DNA of 64,000 nucleotides from Bacteroidales bacterium (GCA_021740905.1 JAIOYV010000011.1:1-64000); one strand, 5' to 3'; shown: positions 23,964 to 35,700, numbered from the stretch's first letter. The notes: generated by a model not told the origin, from the letters alone. Made by a program: numbers and translations.

Positions 23964-26900
23964 TTACTCAACCACCATCTTCCAAACCCAGCTTTTTTCT
24001 TTTTGCTGAATCTTGAGAAAATAAATGCCGGGGGCTACTTTGCCCATTTTTATCTCTTCTGAAATGCTTCTTTCTAATGACGATATTTTTTTATTGAAAG
24101 TTGGCTCACCTATCGAATTAAAAATCTGAATACTCAAATCATCCTTCGATTCTAAACTTCCCAAAAGGAAAAATTTACCCTTGTTGGGATTGGGGAAAAT
24201 CTGGATCAGAGATTCTCCATCCATTTCTTCAATATCAAAGGTAAAGATTTGCATTGATGATGTATCCGAGCCACACTGATTGGCTGAAACCAAAGTGGCA
24301 GTGTACCACATATTTTGGTTTAAGACGGGGTAATCATGTTCGGGGTTGGCTTCTGTTGAGATGGGTGACCCATCGCCAAAGTCCCAGGAAAACCAATAGG
24401 CATTCTGCGATTGATTTTGGAATTGGACATGGTTATTGGTTTCAAAAAATTGGAAAGATGAATTTACCAGGAGCTGGTTCGTAACCCATACAGAGTCGAT
24501 AGTAACACAACCAAACGTATCAATAAGGGTTAAAGTGTACAAACCTACCGAGTCGATAATCGTGTAGTCGTTGTTGTAACCATTGCTCCAATAGTAATCG
24601 TAGAAGGGGTAATTCCCGCCATCGAGGGCCAGGTTTTGGCCGGGGCATTTGGTAGTGTCGGATGGAAGGATGCCAACAGGTAAAGGAAGCAAGGTCAGGT
24701 TTATTTCAACAGTGTCGGCCACGGTACACGTTGCCGATGAAACGGTTACGTAAAAGAAACCGGAACTACTGGTTAAAAAAACATTGGAGGTATTGCCATT
24801 TTCCCATTCATAAGAAAACATACTATCACAAACTATCCAGGCAGTATCTCCCTGGCAAATTTCAGAATCAAAAAATAGATCAAATTCCATATTCTCGAAA
24901 GAAACCGCAATGCTATCCTGCAACATGCAGAATTCGGTGGAAACAGTGACAAAATAATCCCCGGCCTGGTCAATTGAAATCGGATTTGTTGTTTCGCCTG
25001 TACTCCACTGGTAGGCATATCCCAATGGCATTTGCAAATAACCTGACCCATAAGGGCAAATTTCAATTTCGGGCCCTAAGTCGAGAGTTTGAATTACCTC
25101 ATCTAAGTAAAGATGGAAATTAATTTCTTCATTGCCATAGGGTGATTGAAGGTGCCCTGTGTAAGTTCCTCCAACTAATGGGACAAAAGAAACTTGATTT
25201 CCAGAACCAATGAAGTTTGAGTCAGGATCGTACCAATTTAAATGTATTGGACTATACCTATAGGATGAATTACCAGTCATGAAATAGGTATTATTGTATG
25301 CCTGATCGTACAAATAGGCTATTGTGCCGGAATCATTCTGAATTCCAATTACTCCATTTCCATTGTTCCAATAAGGATAGGTATCAACTAATAAATGGTT
25401 CATGAAAATGTAATTTGTGGATTCCTGTAAAACGATTTGGAAGGAGCTTGAAAAAGAACTGATGATACCATGTAATGGAATCTGTATAAAGCTAATCACA
25501 AGTTTACGATTGGGAGCTACTCCTGTTGTATAATATTTCACATTTCCCCCCTGGCTCAAATCCCAATCGCGATAGGCGGCCATAATACAACATCTGGGAT
25601 GTGTCGGATCCGGGTTTGGAATTGCCTGCGTCTCCCAGGGGTCGTAAGATGGATCACTTAAAGGTTGAAAACTAATCCATCCGTTTGAACCCACATAAAA
25701 TTCATTATACGAATCACCAAAAAAATCAAAATCAAATCCAAGTGGGAAAGGGCCAAAATAGGCATTGTCAACATGAATCCCGGGGACTGAAACCCCCAGA
25801 GTAGTGTCCTCATAAGTTAAAGGGAGGAGAGCAACATCATAGTAAAAATCGTTCCCAAAGTCGGGGTTGGTCAATAAGTTTGTAAAAAGCAAAACCGAAT
25901 CACCCGGGCAATTTACCAGGATCATGGTGTCGGTTGCCGGGACAATATTCGACTGATAACCGATATTTACATAAGATGTATCGATACATTGAAAGCTATC
26001 CATTATCGAAAGTAAATAAGATCCGGGGCTTAAATTCCAGTTTGCATTTTGAAACCCCGAATTAAGAATTTGCAAGGATGATAGGTTTTGAACCTGGGCC
26101 GTACCGAATTGACTTGGAGGATTAAAATTTACTTCTATGCTTCCTAAGGGATCGGCATAACTTGCATCTGTAACTACCACATTGTAATCGACAGCATACT
26201 CATATTCCAGTTGAATGGAATCAACTAAAACATGGTTACAGGCATCCTGAATGGTGAGATAATACATGCCGGGCTGGAGGCTATCTGCCGTAGCTGTGGT
26301 ATCGCCGTTCGACCACAAAAACGAATAGGGGGCCGTTCCGCCGATAACTGAACAAAGAGCCGAGCCATTGTCAAGGTTATGGCAGTCGGTTACATTCAGT
26401 GGAATTATTTCGGCGCTTAACGCTCCCGGGCCTGGCAGGTTGAAATCCCGTACCGAAAAACAGGAATAAACATCAGTTACCGTAAGGAAATACTCTCCAT
26501 AAGGAAGGTCATACACATCTTCATTTGTCGATCCGTTCGACCAGTTAAAAGTGTATGGGGGCAAACCCGAAAGAACATAAATTTCAATATTTACAGGCAG
26601 GTTGTCGCAATAATTATAAAAAATACTGTCGATGACATCCACATAAAAAGTAGAATCGATTGCGATATTGAACTGTTCGTAAAGCTCGCAACCATAAGAA
26701 TCAACCACAGAAACCGAATAAGGGCCGGGGGTTGGTATCGTAATTTGATTGGAAGTTTCTCCTGTTGACCAAGAAATCTGGACAGGATGGTTTGCACTAT
26801 CAAAAGTAAGATCTGCATGACCCGGGACACAAGAAATATCCTGATGAAGTAAAGATGCCGAAAATGGAAGAGGATTAAAGTTGATGATACTATCGGAAAC

Positions 26901-28667
26901 CTGGCAGCCATTGGAACCGGAAATAGTCACATAATAATTGCCAGCTACCACAGAATCCAACTGATTTGTGGTTTCGCCCGTAGCCCACTCAAAAGAGTAA
27001 GGCCCGGTTCCGAAATATGCTGAAGCAATCAGGTAGCCCAAGGAACTGTCGCAGTAGGAATAACCTGTAATGCTATGAGTAAAGAGTCCGGGTGAGTTCA
27101 CTTCAAAATCGGAAATTGCAGTGCAGCCAAATACATCAGTTACTGTTAGGGAATACGGCCCATTGCTAAGGCCTGAAACATTCTGTGTAGTGAAGCCAGT
27201 GTTCCAGCTAAAACTGTAAGGAGGATAGCCCCCGTTTACATTAACAGATACCGAATCGGGACTGCATGTGTCTGGAAATAGCTCCACCTGCACTTCCATC
27301 AAAGCGGAATGGTTTACCAGAACGCTGTCGGTAATTGTAAAGCCATCGCTGTGTGAAATGGTAACCGAATAATATTGAGAAAAGCCCCCAGCCTGGGCAA
27401 CAACCATATTATTTGTTGTGCTGCCGTTGCTCCACAAATAAGTTAGCATGGAATCGGCTGCATTTGCCGTTGCTTCGATATAAACCGGCCCATTGTTGCA
27501 ATTGTGGATCACTTCGGGTTCGATGCCGCCGATAAGCTGATAGCTGTCAGAAATTTCAGCATCGATAAACTTGCTGTTATATGGACAAGAAAAACCAGTT
27601 TGGATCAACAGGTTTTCAATACCCTCTGCCAAACTATCAGCAAAAACATTAATGGGCAAGGTAACTGACATTTGCCCCGGAGGAACGACAATGGTATCGG
27701 GCAATGCCGCATAGTCGATTGCTGACACAGCTGTTCCTGAGTAATTCATTGCCACCTTGAGGTAATTGTTCAGATTGACTGAATCGAGCTTTTCAACCAA
27801 CAAATTGGCTGGGTATCCCTCAAACAACTGATTGCTTAACCCATAGGGCGATTGTATAGACATGGAAAAATTGTCTAGGTTAAGGCCTGTTTGTAAAGCA
27901 CGAAACAAAACACCACTATCTAAAATACTATCCCCGGCATCGGCTATTGCAATAACAATATGATAAACTTCGCCAGGTATGATTGGTTTTCGACATGTAA
28001 TAGCTGTTGTATAGCCATCGTATTGAAGTGCCTGGTTTGATGGGCTTGACCCTGTTCCATTGTTGACATAATACATCGTGTTTGCCACATTGTTAATGTT
28101 GTTGATGCTAATCGGAATAAGTGTACCGGGGATAAGCGCAATATTCTGATTATTATAATCTGGATATGCGGAATTTGGATTTGGTCCCGAAATAAAAATC
28201 GCAAACACATCATTGAACGAAGTGCCCACCCATTCCAAGTACTCATCGGAGCCAAAAACCACCGACAATTTATACACACTATCACATGACACAATATCGA
28301 ATTCCAAAATAGAGGCATCATTTGTAGTTTGAGGAATAAGTGCATTTAATAATTCACTACTTGGTCCGGTGTTGTTATAGCTGATAGCTCCGGAATTATT
28401 TGGACCCTGCGCATTTGTGGCCTTACCACTTGTTAAGATAAGTCCGTAATTTAATGAGAAGCTCGTGTCCGAATTCGAAAAACGACCATAAGCCAGGGGA
28501 TCGCCCACATAACTTAGGTTGCTTACCTGGGTGGCCGAATTTTCGAGATATACCGAAGGATCGAAATTTCCAAAGTTTGTAGAGGGCGTAACCAGTATCG
28601 GCTGGGCATGGCTTGCTATAAAAGAGAATCCAATTATTAGAATTGAGAATAGTACGTTTTTTTTCAT
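23964..28667 (-). CDS. T9SS-exported SprB-repeat surface protein, paralog 4
   Basis: A 1567-residue protein with signal peptide MKKNVLFSILIIGFSFIASHAQ, choice-of-anchor L domain about 25-275 (SCDSVYKLSVVFGSDEYLEW), Calx-beta-like region, an Ig-like module, one leading SprB unit (CSPDSVSVNVNGGYPPYSF) and one D-A-B-C block at about 527-817, an M module to 900, the GPFPLGFDFDFFG domain at about 900-1150, Ig-like modules, PKD domain near 1395-1480 and the sorting domain (IFPNPNKGKFFLLG) ending KMVVE. Its penultimate module (KCPGQNLALDGGNYPFYDY) is nearly the same as in paralogs 1 and 5, whereas paralogs 2, 3 and 6 have other versions there, so the array is mosaic. Confidence 0.9.
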   Translation of the reverse strand: MKKNVLFSILIIGFSFIASHAQPILVTPSTNFGNFDPSVYLENSATQVSNLSYVGDPLAYGRFSNSDTSFSLNYGLILTSGKATNAQGPNNSGAISYNNTGPSSELLNALIPQTTNDASILEFDIVSCDSVYKLSVVFGSDEYLEWVGTSFNDVFAIFISGPNPNSAYPDYNNQNIALIPGTLIPISINNINNVANTMYYVNNGTGSSPSNQALQYDGYTTAITCRKPIIPGEVYHIVIAIADAGDSILDSGVLFRALQTGLNLDNFSMSIQSPYGLSNQLFEGYPANLLVEKLDSVNLNNYLKVAMNYSGTAVSAIDYAALPDTIVVPPGQMSVTLPINVFADSLAEGIENLLIQTGFSCPYNSKFIDAEISDSYQLIGGIEPEVIHNCNNGPVYIEATANAADSMLTYLWSNGSTTNNMVVAQAGGFSQYYSVTISHSDGFTITDSVLVNHSALMEVQVELFPDTCSPDSVSVNVNGGYPPYSFSWNTGFTTQNVSGLSNGPYSLTVTDVFGCTAISDFEVNSPGLFTHSITGYSYCDSSLGYLIASAYFGTGPYSFEWATGETTNQLDSVVAGNYYVTISGSNGCQVSDSIINFNPLPFSASLLHQDISCVPGHADLTFDSANHPVQISWSTGETSNQITIPTPGPYSVSVVDSYGCELYEQFNIAIDSTFYVDVIDSIFYNYCDNLPVNIEIYVLSGLPPYTFNWSNGSTNEDVYDLPYGEYFLTVTDVYSCFSVRDFNLPGPGALSAEIIPLNVTDCHNLDNGSALCSVIGGTAPYSFLWSNGDTTATADSLQPGMYYLTIQDACNHVLVDSIQLEYEYAVDYNVVVTDASYADPLGSIEVNFNPPSQFGTAQVQNLSSLQILNSGFQNANWNLSPGSYLLSIMDSFQCIDTSYVNIGYQSNIVPATDTMILVNCPGDSVLLFTNLLTNPDFGNDFYYDVALLPLTYEDTTLGVSVPGIHVDNAYFGPFPLGFDFDFFGDSYNEFYVGSNGWISFQPLSDPSYDPWETQAIPNPDPTHPRCCIMAAYRDWDLSQGGNVKYYTTGVAPNRKLVISFIQIPLHGIISSFSSSFQIVLQESTNYIFMNHLLVDTYPYWNNGNGVIGIQNDSGTIAYLYDQAYNNTYFMTGNSSYRYSPIHLNWYDPDSNFIGSGNQVSFVPLVGGTYTGHLQSPYGNEEINFHLYLDEVIQTLDLGPEIEICPYGSGYLQMPLGYAYQWSTGETTNPISIDQAGDYFVTVSTEFCMLQDSIAVSFENMEFDLFFDSEICQGDTAWIVCDSMFSYEWENGNTSNVFLTSSSGFFYVTVSSATCTVADTVEINLTLLPLPVGILPSDTTKCPGQNLALDGGNYPFYDYYWSNGYNNDYTIIDSVGLYTLTLIDTFGCVTIDSVWVTNQLLVNSSFQFFETNNHVQFQNQSQNAYWFSWDFGDGSPISTEANPEHDYPVLNQNMWYTATLVSANQCGSDTSSMQIFTFDIEEMDGESLIQIFPNPNKGKFFLLGSLESKDDLSIQIFNSIGEPTFNKKISSLERSISEEIKMGKVAPGIYFLKIQQKEKSWVWKMVVE

Positions 28668-28773
28668 AGCAATTGAATTAATGGTAATCAGTAAAATGCA
28701 ATTCCAAACTTAGACAAATTATTGCTCATTTGCGTTGTATGGTTTAATCCCTTTTTTGACCTTCCTTCTGCAT

Positions 28774-28806
28774 ACTTACTAAGCATCTCCAAGATGCTTA
28801 GTAAGT
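28774..28806. repeat. Array hairpin, copy C (perfect)
   Basis: ACTTACTAAGCATCT and AGATGCTTAGTAAGT form a perfect 15-bp stem with a CCA loop, 7 bases past the stop codon of paralog 5. Unlike copies A and B, no orphan tail lies beyond it. Confidence 0.92.
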
Positions 28807-28813
28807 TCACATC

Positions 28814-31800
28814 CTATTCCACCACCATCTTCCACACCCACTTATTTTCTTTTTGCTGAACAATCAGAAAATAAATCCCCGGTGCAACTTTGCCCAGCTT
28901 AATTTCTTGTGATAGTTTTCCTTCTGTCGATGATATTTTCTTCCAATAAATTTCCTGCCCCGTGGAATTGAAAACACTCAATTGCAAGTTATCTTTCGAG
29001 TCCAAACTTCCCGATAGGAAAAAATTACCCTTGTTAGGGTTGGGGTAAATTTGAAGCGGAGATTCTCCGTCCATTTCCTCAATATCAAAAGTAAAGATTT
29101 GCATCATCGAAGTATCCGAGCCACACTGGTTTGCGGAAACCAAAGTGGCGGTGTACCACATATTTTGGTTCAAGACAGGGTAATCATGTTCGGGGTTGGC
29201 TTCTGTTGAGATAGGCGAACCATCGCCAAAGTCCCAGAAATAGTAGTAGGCATCCTGCGACTGGTTGATGAAATTGACATGGTTGAAGGCTTCGAAGAAT
29301 TGGAAGGCGGAGCTAACCGGTAGCTGGTTCGTTACCCAAACAGAATCGACGGTGATGCAGCCAAACGTATCAATAAGGGTTAAAGTGTACAATCCAACCG
29401 AATCAATGATAGTGTAGTCGTTGTTGTAACCATTGCTCCAATAGTAATCGTAGAAGGGGTAATTACCACCATCGAGAGCCAGGTTTTGGTCGGGACATTT
29501 GGTGGTGTCGGTAGGGAGGATTAAATATGGGGATTGAAAATTATCAATTATAAAATCAATTGTATCAGGCACATCACAAATTCCATTCGATACGGTAACA
29601 GCATAGGTGGTGCTACTTGACAGGCTGAGCCAATTGTTAAACGTAAGGTTTTCCCATTGGTAAGAGAAAGCGGTGTCGAAAAGATAGAATACGGTGTCGC
29701 CCGGACAAACTATGGTGTCGTAAGTATTCTGGTAATTAAATTCGTAGTAACCGACAAAAACTGAATCGTACCAGTTGCAATTGCCATCGGCAAGAGAAAG
29801 ATGAACGGAATATTCTCCTTGCTGCGTGACACAAAGACTCGAATCCGTTAAGCCAGTTGACCATTCTCCCACAAAATCCTGAGGTAAATCCAATTGAAGT
29901 GTATGACCAGGACATATTATGGTATCACTCCCAAGATCGAGGGAAAAATTATAAACATAAGGGATTTCAAACTCAATAGATTCAAGCCCACAATAAGTAG
30001 TTTGTTCGCAGGCATAAAATCCTGGAAGTATGGATCCAAAATCTATGGTCGATCCCCGGCCAATAACAACTCCTGTGGGATTATACCAGGTAGGTGTCAA
30101 TGGTCTGAAGCGTACAGAAAAGTCATAGATCTCAAAATTTGTATTGTTACACCCAGGCACTGTATATGCAATAGTACCACTGGCATTTTGAATTCCAATA
30201 ACCCCTCTTCCTGAGTTCCAGCTTGGGCAAGTTGGCCCGTTTACGATATTTACATCAACAAAATTACTACTTTCGTGAAGTACTACCTGGAATGAGCCAT
30301 AAATTGAATCGCAAATCGAAGAATATAAGCTAACTTGGTAAAAATTAACAACTAATTTTTGATTAGGTACAGTACCAGTAACTTTATATTTTATATGTCC
30401 ATGTATGCCGGGATTCCAATCACGGTATAAAGCAAAGATTGCATTGCGTGGATTCCATGGACTTGTATAAGGAACAGAATGAGGAAGAAAAATGTCATTG
30501 GATGGGCTTACTATTGGGAAAAAGCTTACCCAACCATTACAACTAACATAAAACTGTGATACCGTATCACCAAAATATTCAAAATCGAAACCTATTGGAA
30601 ATGGTCCATAATATACATCATCAGATAAATATGATATAACCGACGTCCCTCCAGCAAAAGGTTCGTAATTAAAAGACGGATATTCAAGTAAATAGTAAGG
30701 ATAAATATTGGGATATATCTGTGATTGACTATTAGCTTCACCAGAAACGGGGTAACCCGGGCAATATGCAGTATCAATATCAACGGCAAGCATGTTTGGA
30801 AAAAAATCGATATGAACACTATCATAATTGATGCAGCCTAAAGTATCGTGTGAAGTCAAGAGATAATCGCCGGCTGGTAGTGAATCAATTGGGTCATTGT
30901 TACCAGGGTAATAAATATAGTTGGTTGAATCAGCCAGGTTTGTCAGAAACATACTCATCGGTATTGATGACCATGGGTAAAAAAAACCAACAGAGACCAT
31001 TCCTGTTGAGTCATTGCAATAAGCATCAGTTATCTGTAAAAAATGACCTACCGAAAATTGATATTCAACCTGTAAAGTATCTACATATTCGCACCAACTA
31101 TCACTTACCGTAACATAGTATTCACCTGTACTTAGGTTATTAAGTATACGAGTTGTTTGTCCTGAAGACCAAAGAAACGCTACTGGTGAAGAAGCGGAAA
31201 CATTGAATACTATTGCACTTCCATTATTAAGGTTATGGCAGTCTGTTGCTGGGTTTGCGTGAGATGAAAAAATAAGGCTGGGATGCATATTAATAGATAT
31301 CGAATCGATTTGACTGAAACCATTAACATGACTAATTGTAACATAATACATTCCTGTCATCTGACCTGTCATTGTAAACGAAAGACTACTACTGGTGCTA
31401 CCATTGCTCCACAAATAAGAGACCAGACTGTCGGCGGCATTGGCGAATGTAGTAATAGTGCCAGGACTTCCATCGCAAATAATAATACTATCCTGGTCGA
31501 TACCCGCTTCAAATACATAATTATCGAAAATCCGCGCTTCTATTTCCTGCCCTCCGTAAGGACATGTATCCTGGCAAGTAAGATATATCCACTCATCATT
31601 CTCCGGCAATCCATCATCAATAATAGTTAAAGGAAAATCCATCGTCATGCATCCTGCCGTGATAATAATACTATCAGGTAATGCAATATAGTCCATACCC
31701 GATGTGGCACTTAAAGTATTGCTGCCAACTACAAGTGGAACAACCATCGAAAAATTCAAATCGGCACTATCGAGCTTGGTAAAACGCAACGAGGCAGGAT

Positions 31801-32644
31801 ATCCCTCGAACAACTGGTTGACAAATCCATAGGCCGATTCGAGCGTCACGGAAAATAAGTTTTCGGTAAATGCTTCGGAATTGGCACAAAAAAATATGCC
31901 ACTATCGATAATGTGATCACCGGCATCGGCCACTCCAACAAAAACATGATAAACTTCGCCAGGAATTATTGGAATATGAACATCCATCACCACCGTATAT
32001 CCATCGTACTGAAGTGTATTGTTTGAAGGAGTAGAACCCGTTCCATTTGAAACATAATAAATGGAATTTGATTGGGCATTAACAGTATGTGCAGTGACAG
32101 AAATATTTGTTCCTGGGACAAGTGCGAAATTTGTATTCACGTAATTTCCGCCCGATGGATTTGGCCCGCTTACCAAAATTCCGAATACATCGTTGAAAGA
32201 AGCATTAACCCATTCGGGGTATTCATCCGAGCCGAACACGTACGATAAAGCGTACACGGTATCGCAAGAAATTATGTCGAATTCTAAAATGGAGGCATCA
32301 TTTGTATTTTGCGGGATCATTGCATTTAATTCAGGGCTGGACGGGCCTGCATTATTATAGCTTATGCCTGATGCATAGTTAGGGCCAATTGCATTTATTG
32401 CTTTTCCACTTGTCAATAATATACCACTGTGAAGTGAAAAATTAGAGTTGCCCTTTGTGAAAACACCATACGAAATTGGATCGCCTGTAAATTGAATATT
32501 AAAGACTTCTGTTCCCGAATTGTCAAGTAGTTCCTTTATAAGCATCGTATCCCCAGCCAAAGAAGTATTTACAGTAATTGGCTGCGACCAAGATTGAAAA
32601 AAGAGGAACAAACAAAAGATTGAAAATATAAAACGATATTTCAT
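28814..32644 (-). CDS. T9SS-exported surface protein, paralog 5 (shortest)
   Basis: At 1276 residues this is the smallest array member. It has a signal peptide (MKYRFIFSIFCLFLFFQSWSQ), choice-of-anchor L domain about 25-270 (SCDTVYALSYVFGSDEYPEW), Calx-beta-like region, an Ig-like module, then only one C-type SprB unit (about 451-528) in place of a D-A-B-C block. One M module, the GPFPIGFDFEYFG domain about 610-850, Ig-like modules, the PKD domain near 1108-1195 and the sorting domain (IYPNPNKGNFFLSG) ending KMVVE follow. It is 85 bases after paralog 6, so co-transcription is likely. It shows the minimal architecture on which the longer paralogs add repeat blocks. Confidence 0.9.
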   Translation of the reverse strand: MKYRFIFSIFCLFLFFQSWSQPITVNTSLAGDTMLIKELLDNSGTEVFNIQFTGDPISYGVFTKGNSNFSLHSGILLTSGKAINAIGPNYASGISYNNAGPSSPELNAMIPQNTNDASILEFDIISCDTVYALSYVFGSDEYPEWVNASFNDVFGILVSGPNPSGGNYVNTNFALVPGTNISVTAHTVNAQSNSIYYVSNGTGSTPSNNTLQYDGYTVVMDVHIPIIPGEVYHVFVGVADAGDHIIDSGIFFCANSEAFTENLFSVTLESAYGFVNQLFEGYPASLRFTKLDSADLNFSMVVPLVVGSNTLSATSGMDYIALPDSIIITAGCMTMDFPLTIIDDGLPENDEWIYLTCQDTCPYGGQEIEARIFDNYVFEAGIDQDSIIICDGSPGTITTFANAADSLVSYLWSNGSTSSSLSFTMTGQMTGMYYVTISHVNGFSQIDSISINMHPSLIFSSHANPATDCHNLNNGSAIVFNVSASSPVAFLWSSGQTTRILNNLSTGEYYVTVSDSWCEYVDTLQVEYQFSVGHFLQITDAYCNDSTGMVSVGFFYPWSSIPMSMFLTNLADSTNYIYYPGNNDPIDSLPAGDYLLTSHDTLGCINYDSVHIDFFPNMLAVDIDTAYCPGYPVSGEANSQSQIYPNIYPYYLLEYPSFNYEPFAGGTSVISYLSDDVYYGPFPIGFDFEYFGDTVSQFYVSCNGWVSFFPIVSPSNDIFLPHSVPYTSPWNPRNAIFALYRDWNPGIHGHIKYKVTGTVPNQKLVVNFYQVSLYSSICDSIYGSFQVVLHESSNFVDVNIVNGPTCPSWNSGRGVIGIQNASGTIAYTVPGCNNTNFEIYDFSVRFRPLTPTWYNPTGVVIGRGSTIDFGSILPGFYACEQTTYCGLESIEFEIPYVYNFSLDLGSDTIICPGHTLQLDLPQDFVGEWSTGLTDSSLCVTQQGEYSVHLSLADGNCNWYDSVFVGYYEFNYQNTYDTIVCPGDTVFYLFDTAFSYQWENLTFNNWLSLSSSTTYAVTVSNGICDVPDTIDFIIDNFQSPYLILPTDTTKCPDQNLALDGGNYPFYDYYWSNGYNNDYTIIDSVGLYTLTLIDTFGCITVDSVWVTNQLPVSSAFQFFEAFNHVNFINQSQDAYYYFWDFGDGSPISTEANPEHDYPVLNQNMWYTATLVSANQCGSDTSMMQIFTFDIEEMDGESPLQIYPNPNKGNFFLSGSLDSKDNLQLSVFNSTGQEIYWKKISSTEGKLSQEIKLGKVAPGIYFLIVQQKENKWVWKMVVE

Positions 32645-32729
32645 AGCACATATTTTTAGAGGTAACTTTCGATTATATAATCTCAGATCATTAATATTAA
32701 TTCCGGGTTGTTTGAAAAACTCATTTTCT

Positions 32730-35700
32730 TTACTCCACCACCATTTTCCACACCCATTTATTTTCTTGTTGCTGAACCATCAGAAAATAAATGCCCGGTG
32801 CAACTTTCCCCAGCTCTATTTCTTCCGATAGCTTTCCTTCTTTGGATGATATTTCTTTCCGATAAACTTCCTGCCCGGTTGAATTGAAAATGCTCACCTT
32901 CAAATCGTCCTTCGATTCTATATTTCCCGACAGGAAAAAATTACCCTTGTTAGGGTTGGGGTAAATCTGAATAGGAGATTCCCCATCCATTTCCTCAATA
33001 TCAAAAGTAAAAATTTGCATCGTAGAAGTATCCGAGCCACACTGGTTTGCGGAAACCAAAGTGGCGGTGTACCACATATTTTGGTTCAAGACAGGGTAAT
33101 CATGTTCGGGGTTTGCTTCGTTAGAAATGGGTGATCCATCGCCAAAGTCCCACAAATAGTAGTAGGCATTCTGCGACTGGTTGATGAAATTGACATGGTT
33201 GAAGGCTTCGAAGAATTGGAAGGAAGAATTGACAGGGGCTTCCTCGCTCACCCAAACTGCATCGACGATTTGGCATCCTAAAATATCGGTGATGGTAACC
33301 AGGTACAAGCCAAGTGTGTCGATGATAGCCGTGTCTGTAAGGAAACCATTGTTCCACGTGTAGGAGTAGGATGGCTCGTTTCCGCCATCTAACAAAAGAC
33401 TTAACCCAGGGCACTTTGTTGTATCATCGGGGAGGACTGTTACGGGGAGCGGATAAAATCCTGGCGACAATTCAACGGTATCTTCCAAATCGCAATTTGC
33501 ATTTGAAACGGTAACTTGAAAGGTGGAAGGTCCGGAAATACTCAACCAATTAGTGTTCGATCCATTGGTCCATTGATAAGAAAAAGCCGTATCAAATTCA
33601 ACCACAATGGTATCTCCCGGACATATCATAGTATCGAGGCCGGGAAAGTAATCAAATACTTCATAGTTGATAGAAACTGTATCGGACCAATTGCAGTAGC
33701 CGTTGGCCAGGGAAACTTGCACCGAATATTCGCCCGGCTGACTAACCCACAATGCCGTATCAGTAAGCCCTGTCGACCAATCGCCGGAAATTGTTGGGGG
33801 CAATTGCAATAAAACCGTTTCGTAAGGGCAAAGCAATTGGTCGGGTCCCAGGTCAAGTGTGAAATCATAAAAAAACGGAACATCTATTTCAACGGTTTCA
33901 AGTCCGCAGCCAGTATAAGCTTCGCAAGTATATGTCCCGGGAAGGTATGTGCCAAAATTAACTGCATCGCCTTCTCCAATAAAAGTTCCTATTGGATCGT
34001 ACCACAAGGGTTTTTGGGGATTGTACCGCACCGAATAATTGGATAACTGGAAATTGGTATTATTATAACCTTGTACAGGATAAGCCACAGTCCCATCAGC
34101 ATTTTGAATCCCCAATACTCCATTGCCACTGTTCCATGAGGGGCACGAAGGACCGTCAATAATATTCACATCAACTATATCGGAAGTTTCATAGAGTACC
34201 ACCTGGAAAGTGCCAAGACTATTTGTACAGCTAAACAAAGGAACATCAACATAATTTACAACCAGTTTTCGAAAGGGGGCTGTTCCGGTTACATAATATT
34301 TGATGGAGCCATTCCCACCAGTTCCAGGATACCAGTCGCGGTACAAGGCAAAAATAGCATTGCGGGGTCGGGAAGGATCGGGATTAGGTATAGGCATGGT
34401 TATCCAGGGGTCATAAGTTGAACTGGATAAAGGCGAAAAACTGACCCAGCCATTGGAGCCTACATAAAATTGTGTAACTACGTTTCCGAAGAAAGAAAAA
34501 TCGAAACCAATGGGAAATGGCCCCCAATAATAATCATCGATCAAGTTTGGTGTTATGAGTGTACCGCCCATAAGTATTTCGTGATTGAACACAGGGAATT
34601 GGATATCATAAAGCGAACCAGGCATTGAATTTCCCGTGACCAGCACAGTAGCATTGCCAGTTACCGGATAACCCGCACAGTACGCCGTGTCGATGGTAGC
34701 ACTTAACAAATTGGGGAAATATTCGATTTGAAGAGGGTAGGTCACCGAACATCCAAAGGTATCGACCAAAGTAAACGTATAATCATCTTGTGGAAGCCAT
34801 TTGAAAAGGCCACTGGCATCGGGATAAAACAACCCGCCGGTAAGATTGCTTTGAAGGTACATGCTGTCCAAAAATTCATACGTGTTCAACAAAATCTGAA
34901 CAGTACCTGTAGAGTCGCTGCACAAAGCATCGGTGACATCCAGCGAGAAGGAGGTGGGAAAAACAACCCCGACAAATACAGAATCGGTGGCAGTACATCC
35001 ATACATGTCCACTATTGTGAATACATAACTGCCTGATGGAAGAAAATGAAAGATGCCGGTTGAATCAGGGTAAAAAATTCCGCCGGAGAGATTATTTTGC
35101 AGGTACATGGTGTCCAGTAGTTCAACCGGGTTGACAAAAACCTGCACACTTCCTGTAGAATCATTGCAATTCGCATGGGTAACATTTAGGTTGAAAGAAG
35201 AAAGAATTTCAATCCCCACAAAAACAGAATCACTATTTGCGCATCCAAAGGTATCGACCAATGTGAAAAGGAAATTGCCCGAAGGAAGCGAATAAAAAAT
35301 ACCGGACGAATCGGGAAAATAGAATTCGCCACCGGAAGTGTTTTGCAAAAACATACTATCCACTAAACTTGGAGGATTCACTGAAACGCTAACCGTTCCC
35401 ACCGAATCGTTGCAATGGGTATTGGTGCTGGCAAGGCTTAAGGCAAGAGGATTTTGATAGACGATATTTACAAAATCCACAAACTCTTCGCATTGATCGC
35501 TGATGGTAACATGAAAAATACCCGGGCTAAGGTTTTGGATCAGGCTGTCAGTACTTCCGTTCGACCATTGGTAATTAACCGGAGATACTAGCGAAAAAGC
35601 AGTTGCCACAGCCGAGCCATTGTTCAATCCAATACAATCGGTTGCCAGAGTATGGCTAAGGGTATAACTCAGCGTTGTGACTGGCGAAACGGGGATGTTG

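Noticed and set aside
12473-28806. Array hairpins as integron attC sites
   Set aside because: No integron integrase in the window, no R-box or L-box core motifs, and the elements are found within one paralog family only.
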